DNA from: Betaproteobacteria bacterium
Lineage (GTDB): Bacteria > Pseudomonadota > Gammaproteobacteria > Burkholderiales > CAIKXV01
DNA: 36,780 nucleotides
Assembly: GCA_021298815.1 (NCBI GenBank)
Contig: JAJTHE010000050.1
Span: 1 to 36,780 of the forward strand
Direction: 5' to 3'
A program made the translations under genes and the position numbers. Positions 34,176 to 36,780 of the stretch are shown here, piece by piece (the first letter of the stretch is position 1; every line of letters starts with the position of its first letter). Under the pieces are notes generated by a model. The model was not told where the DNA came from. It did not search any database and worked only from the letters and a program-made list of their open reading frames with translations.

Positions 34176-35168
34176 ATGAGGAATCCGTCGCCGTCCGCCA
34201 CGCGCACGATGCCGCTTGCCTGCCTGATCGCTGGCCTGCTGGGCGGGGCCATGCCGCAGGCGCTCGCACAGTCGTTTCCCGTCAAGCCGATCCGCATGAT
34301 CGTCGGGCTCGGGCCCGGCGGCGCCGCGGACACCACCGCCCGGCTGCTCGGCCAGCGGATGGCTACCGAACTCGGCCAGCCCGTGCTGGTCGACAACCGC
34401 ACCGGCGCGAGCGGCGTGATCGCCTACCAGCTCGTCGCCTCGTCGATCCCGGACGGCTATACCCTGGCCCTTGTCACCGCCGCGGTCACCACGCTGCCGT
34501 TCCTGCATACCAAGCTGCCCTACGACATCGAGAAGGACCTCGTCCCGGTCGCGGTGCCCACCAGCAGTTCGCATGTGCTGCTGGTCAACCCGAGCGTGAA
34601 GGCGACAACGGTGGCGGAGCTGATCGCGCTCGCCCGCGCCAACCCCGGCAAGCTGAGCTACGCGTCCACCGGCGTAGGCAGCGCGCAGCACATGGCGGGC
34701 GAGTTCTTCAACATCCTGGCGAAGACCAACATCCTGCATGTCGCCTACAAGGGAGGTGCCGAGAGCGTGATGGCCACGCTGAGCGGGCAGGTCGAGGTCA
34801 CCTACGGCAGCCTGGTCGCCTCGACGTCGCTGATCAACGCCGGCAAGCTGCGCGCACTGGGCATCACCGGCACCACGCGCTCGCCGCTGCTGCCCTCGGT
34901 GCCCACCATCAGCGAAGCCGGCCTGCCCGGCTACGACTCGGTCGCGTGGTACGGCGTGATGGCCCCGGCACGCACGCCGCGCCCGATCATCACGCGGCTG
35001 AACGAGGTGATCGTCAAGGCCGGCCAGACGGCAGAGCTGCGCGAGGCCTACGCGAAGATCGGCCTCGAGCCCCAGTCGCACACACCGGAACAGTTCGCGG
35101 AGCTGATCCGCAGCGAGCTGGCCAAGAACCGGAAGCTGGTCGCCGAGGCCGGGATCAAGGCCAATTGA
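34176..35168 (+). CDS. Bug/TctC-family periplasmic substrate-binding protein
   Basis: A 330-residue receptor. The signal peptide ends PQALAQ, then FPVKPIRMIVGLGPGGAAD, VLVDNRTGASGVIAYQLVASS, HVAYKGGAESVMATLSGQVE, LPSVPTISEAGLPGYDSVAW and APARTPRPIITRLNE. GAGAGGAGGAAGCC precedes the ATG at 34176. It follows aconitase by 97 bases with no clear terminator and so probably belongs to the polycarboxylate operon. A second receptor starts 29 bases downstream. Because TctC itself binds tricarboxylates, this genomic position makes a tricarboxylic ligand reasonable, but it is not demonstrated. Confidence 0.92.
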   Translation: MRNPSPSATRTMPLACLIAGLLGGAMPQALAQSFPVKPIRMIVGLGPGGAADTTARLLGQRMATELGQPVLVDNRTGASGVIAYQLVASSIPDGYTLALVTAAVTTLPFLHTKLPYDIEKDLVPVAVPTSSSHVLLVNPSVKATTVAELIALARANPGKLSYASTGVGSAQHMAGEFFNILAKTNILHVAYKGGAESVMATLSGQVEVTYGSLVASTSLINAGKLRALGITGTTRSPLLPSVPTISEAGLPGYDSVAWYGVMAPARTPRPIITRLNEVIVKAGQTAELREAYAKIGLEPQSHTPEQFAELIRSELAKNRKLVAEAGIKAN

Positions 35169-35197
35169 CCGGAGCCAGCCATGGAGAAGGAACGGAC

Positions 35198-36178
35198 ATG
35201 AGGACGTGCGCAGCAACCATCGGATGCCTGCTGGGGATGACCGCCGGCACCATCGGACAGGCGTTCGCCGCCGAGGCCTATCCCTCGCGGCCGATACGCT
35301 ACCTGGTGCCGGCGCCACCGGGCGGCGCGCCCGACACGCTGGCACGACAGACCGGCCAGCGCCTGTCCGAATCGCTCGGCCAGTCGGTGGTGATCGACAA
35401 CCGCCCCGGCGGCAATGGCATCATCGGCTCCGAGATCGCGGCGCGCGCCGTGCCGGACGGCTACACGATCGTGATGGGGTATGCCGGGCCTTTCTCGATC
35501 AACCCGGCGCTGTACCCGAAGCTGTCCTACGACCCGGTACGCGACTTCGTGCCGCTGGCACTGATCGCGACCGGACAGAACGTGCTGGTGATCAATCGTT
35601 CGTTCACGGTGCGCTCGGTGAAGGAGCTGATCGCGCTGGCGAAAGCGAAGCCGGGGCAGCTCAACTTCGCCTCTGGTGGCACCGGGCAGTCGTCGCACCT
35701 GTCGATGGAGCTGCTGATGACGATGGCGGGGATACGGATGGTGCACATCCCGTACAAGGGCGCAGGGCCTGCGATGGCCGATGTGATCGGCGGTAATGTG
35801 GCGCTGCAGTTCCTGGCGGTGCCACCGGCGATCACGCAGATCCAGGCGGGCAAGTTGATCGGGGTCGGGGTGACCGGGTTGCGGCGGGTGCCTGCGCTAC
35901 CCGACGTACCGACGATCGCGGAAAGCGGACTGCCGGGGTACGAAGTGCTTACCTGGTATGGCGCGTTCGCGCCGGCGAAGACGCCCGGGCTGATCGTCGG
36001 GCGGTTGAGCCGGGATCTGGCGGCTGCGATCGGCAGCGAGGACATGCTTGCGCAGATGAAGAAGCAGGGGCTGGATGCGGGGGCGGTGTCGGCGGAGGCT
36101 TTCGGGAAGTGGTTGAGGGAGGATGTGGCGAAGTGGAGGAAGGTGATTGTGGAGGCGGGGGTCAAGGTGGAGCAGTGA
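35198..36178 (+). CDS. Bug/TctC-family periplasmic substrate-binding protein
   Basis: A 326-residue receptor with a signal peptide ending QAFAA, then YPSRPIRYLVPAPPGGAPD, VVIDNRPGGNGIIGSEIAARA, HIPYKGAGPAMADVIGGNVA, LPDVPTIAESGLPGYEVLTW and APAKTPGLIVGRLS. GGAGAAGGAACGGAC precedes the ATG at 35198. It is the second tandem receptor at the end of the polycarboxylate operon; two receptors with different binding loops could widen the ligand range of one transporter encoded elsewhere. Close behind its stop lie fragments of a toxin gene, marking the end of the intact cluster. Confidence 0.92.
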   Translation: MRTCAATIGCLLGMTAGTIGQAFAAEAYPSRPIRYLVPAPPGGAPDTLARQTGQRLSESLGQSVVIDNRPGGNGIIGSEIAARAVPDGYTIVMGYAGPFSINPALYPKLSYDPVRDFVPLALIATGQNVLVINRSFTVRSVKELIALAKAKPGQLNFASGGTGQSSHLSMELLMTMAGIRMVHIPYKGAGPAMADVIGGNVALQFLAVPPAITQIQAGKLIGVGVTGLRRVPALPDVPTIAESGLPGYEVLTWYGAFAPAKTPGLIVGRLSRDLAAAIGSEDMLAQMKKQGLDAGAVSAEAFGKWLREDVAKWRKVIVEAGVKVEQ

Positions 36179-36200
36179 GGGCAGCCGGCGGCACGGTACG

Positions 36201-36285
36201 GTGTACACCAAACGTTCGGCAGTGGCGTTGGCGGTTCTCGGAGCGATGGCCGGCACGGCCACTGCACAGGCTGAGGCAGTGCGTA
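36201..36285 (+). pseudogene. Signal-peptide-like remnant
   Basis: From GTG 36201 one frame reads VYTKRSAVALAVLGAMAG then TATAQAEA: a basic start, hydrophobic core and AQA-type cleavage site like those of the nearby Bug receptors. The conserved receptor domain does not follow; the frame continues into shadow sequence of a VapC fragment. It may be the leftover start of another receptor gene. Chance resemblance is possible. Confidence 0.35.
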
Positions 36286-36477
36286 GTCGCGACCACCGAG
36301 GAGATCCTCGCCCGGATCGAGCGGGAGAAGCTCCATGACTACGGATATGGCTCGGTAGACATTGCGCTGCTGGCCTCCGCCCGGCTGACGCCTGGTACGA
36401 AGATTTGGACGAAGGACAAGCGCCTCGATGCGCTTGCGAGGTGCCTCGGCGTTTCGTTCAGCGTTGCTGGATACTAA
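36286..36477 (+). pseudogene. C-terminal fragment of a VapC-type PIN toxin
   Basis: About 63 codons encode VVATTEEILARIEREKLHDYG, then GSVDIALLASARLTPGTKIW, TKDKRLDALARCLGVSF and a stop. This matches the C-terminal half of PIN toxins (the GxxxVDAHLLAS and LWTxDKRL motifs), with Asp residues for metal binding. The N-terminal half with the first catalytic Asp and the antitoxin gene are absent; upstream in frame is shadow sequence. It is a degenerated toxin. The description above skips one residue between the first two stretches. Confidence 0.65.
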
Positions 36478-36479
36478 CG

Positions 36480-36779
36480 CTACAGGATCCCCGTCTCCCG
36501 ACAGGGAACACCTTCCAAAACCCTTCGATACCCGAGCCGGGACACATCGATCGTGTCGAATCGACCCTGCATGATCAACTCCGCCATGCCCCTGCCCACC
36601 GCCGGCGCATGCATCAACCCATGCCCCGAAAACCCGCACGCCACCAGGAAGTTCTCCGGCCCGCCCTCGCAGTGCCCCAGGATCATGTTCCCATCCAGCT
36701 CGCACTCGTCATAGAGCCCGGCCCACTCCCGCACCAGCTTCAGTTCCTCGAATTCCTTGACGCGCGCCGCACACGCCGG
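36480..36779 (-). CDS. DAO-family FAD-dependent oxidoreductase, C-terminal part
   Basis: The minus-strand frame enters from the right edge of the window and stops at 36480; about 99 residues are visible. LVREWAGLYDECELDGNMIL, GHCEGGPENFLVACGFSGHG and LMHAPAVGRGMAELIMQG are typical of the C-terminal FAD-binding region of D-amino-acid oxidase/sarcosine oxidase-like enzymes, which oxidise amines. The N-terminal dinucleotide motif lies outside the window. A GTG at 36734 is not the true start, because the conserved WAGLYD segment continues upstream in frame (VKEFEELKL). Substrate unknown. Confidence 0.85.
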   Translation of the reverse strand, partial: PACAARVKEFEELKLVREWAGLYDECELDGNMILGHCEGGPENFLVACGFSGHGLMHAPAVGRGMAELIMQGRFDTIDVSRLGYRRVLEGVPCRETGIL

Positions 36780-36780
36780 C

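Overview
The window is GC-rich DNA, densely coding, with strong GGAGG-type ribosome sites. It most likely comes from a betaproteobacterium of the order Burkholderiales. The main reason is seven periplasmic substrate receptors of the Bug/TctC type (tripartite tricarboxylate transporter family) with no TctA or TctB membrane partner, a hallmark of Alcaligenaceae/Comamonadaceae-like genomes. A PEP-CTERM-like sorting tail and HutC- and FadR-type GntR regulators fit this. No rRNA, tRNA, CRISPR array, integrase or transposase was recognised, and no gene-free gap exceeds about 210 bases.

Layout. (1) 86-2178, plus strand: two Bug receptors. (2) 6199-2182, minus strand: an operon of a Bug receptor, an alkaline-phosphatase-superfamily hydrolase, a protein of the UGSC (seleno)protein family, and a 374-residue cysteine-containing protein of unknown function. 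The third gene is split by an in-frame TGA at 3552-3554. An 8-bp hairpin with a GTG loop starts 11 nt after it, as in a bacterial SECIS element, and the family's redox motif falls exactly at that codon. I read it as selenocysteine and annotate one 185-residue selenoprotein. (3) 6392-10799: a HutC-type GntR repressor divergent from a Bug receptor, an enolase-superfamily enzyme and an acyl-CoA-dehydrogenase-fold flavin monooxygenase. Two promoters here share an 11-bp motif.

(4) 10.8-20.3 kb is an accessory stretch: a FitAB-like toxin-antitoxin pair, a small outer-membrane barrel, a two-component system, an SGNH-hydrolase-like protein with a PEP-CTERM-like tail, a Fic protein preceded by a 53-bp nested palindrome, a lipoprotein, a VapBC pair, an orphan antitoxin with a vestigial toxin, an AbrB-DUF433 chimeric antitoxin, and a DUF3147 gene broken by an amber codon. 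(5) 20464-25082: a catabolic cassette of a ThDP-dependent enzyme, two SMP-30-type lactonase-like proteins and a Bug receptor. It lies between two direct copies of an AbrB-antitoxin segment (about 19.65-19.92 and 25.54-25.82 kb); the second copy still has its VapC partner.

(6) 25942-36178: a FadR-type regulator followed by a LeuC/LeuD-like hydro-lyase, a TauD/TfdA-type dioxygenase, a TcuA-like flavoprotein dehydrogenase, aconitase A and two Bug receptors. This looks like uptake and oxidation of a tricarballylate-like polycarboxylate to isocitrate, without the usual TcuB and TcuC. (7) 36.2-36.78 kb: remnants of a secretion signal and a VapC toxin, then the 3' part of a DAO-type FAD oxidoreductase that runs off the window.

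Overall the window is a run of Bug-receptor-led catabolic cassettes, several with their own GntR regulator, separated by decaying toxin-antitoxin genes. The selenoprotein operon is the most unusual part, because standard gene calling would split or truncate the selenoprotein.
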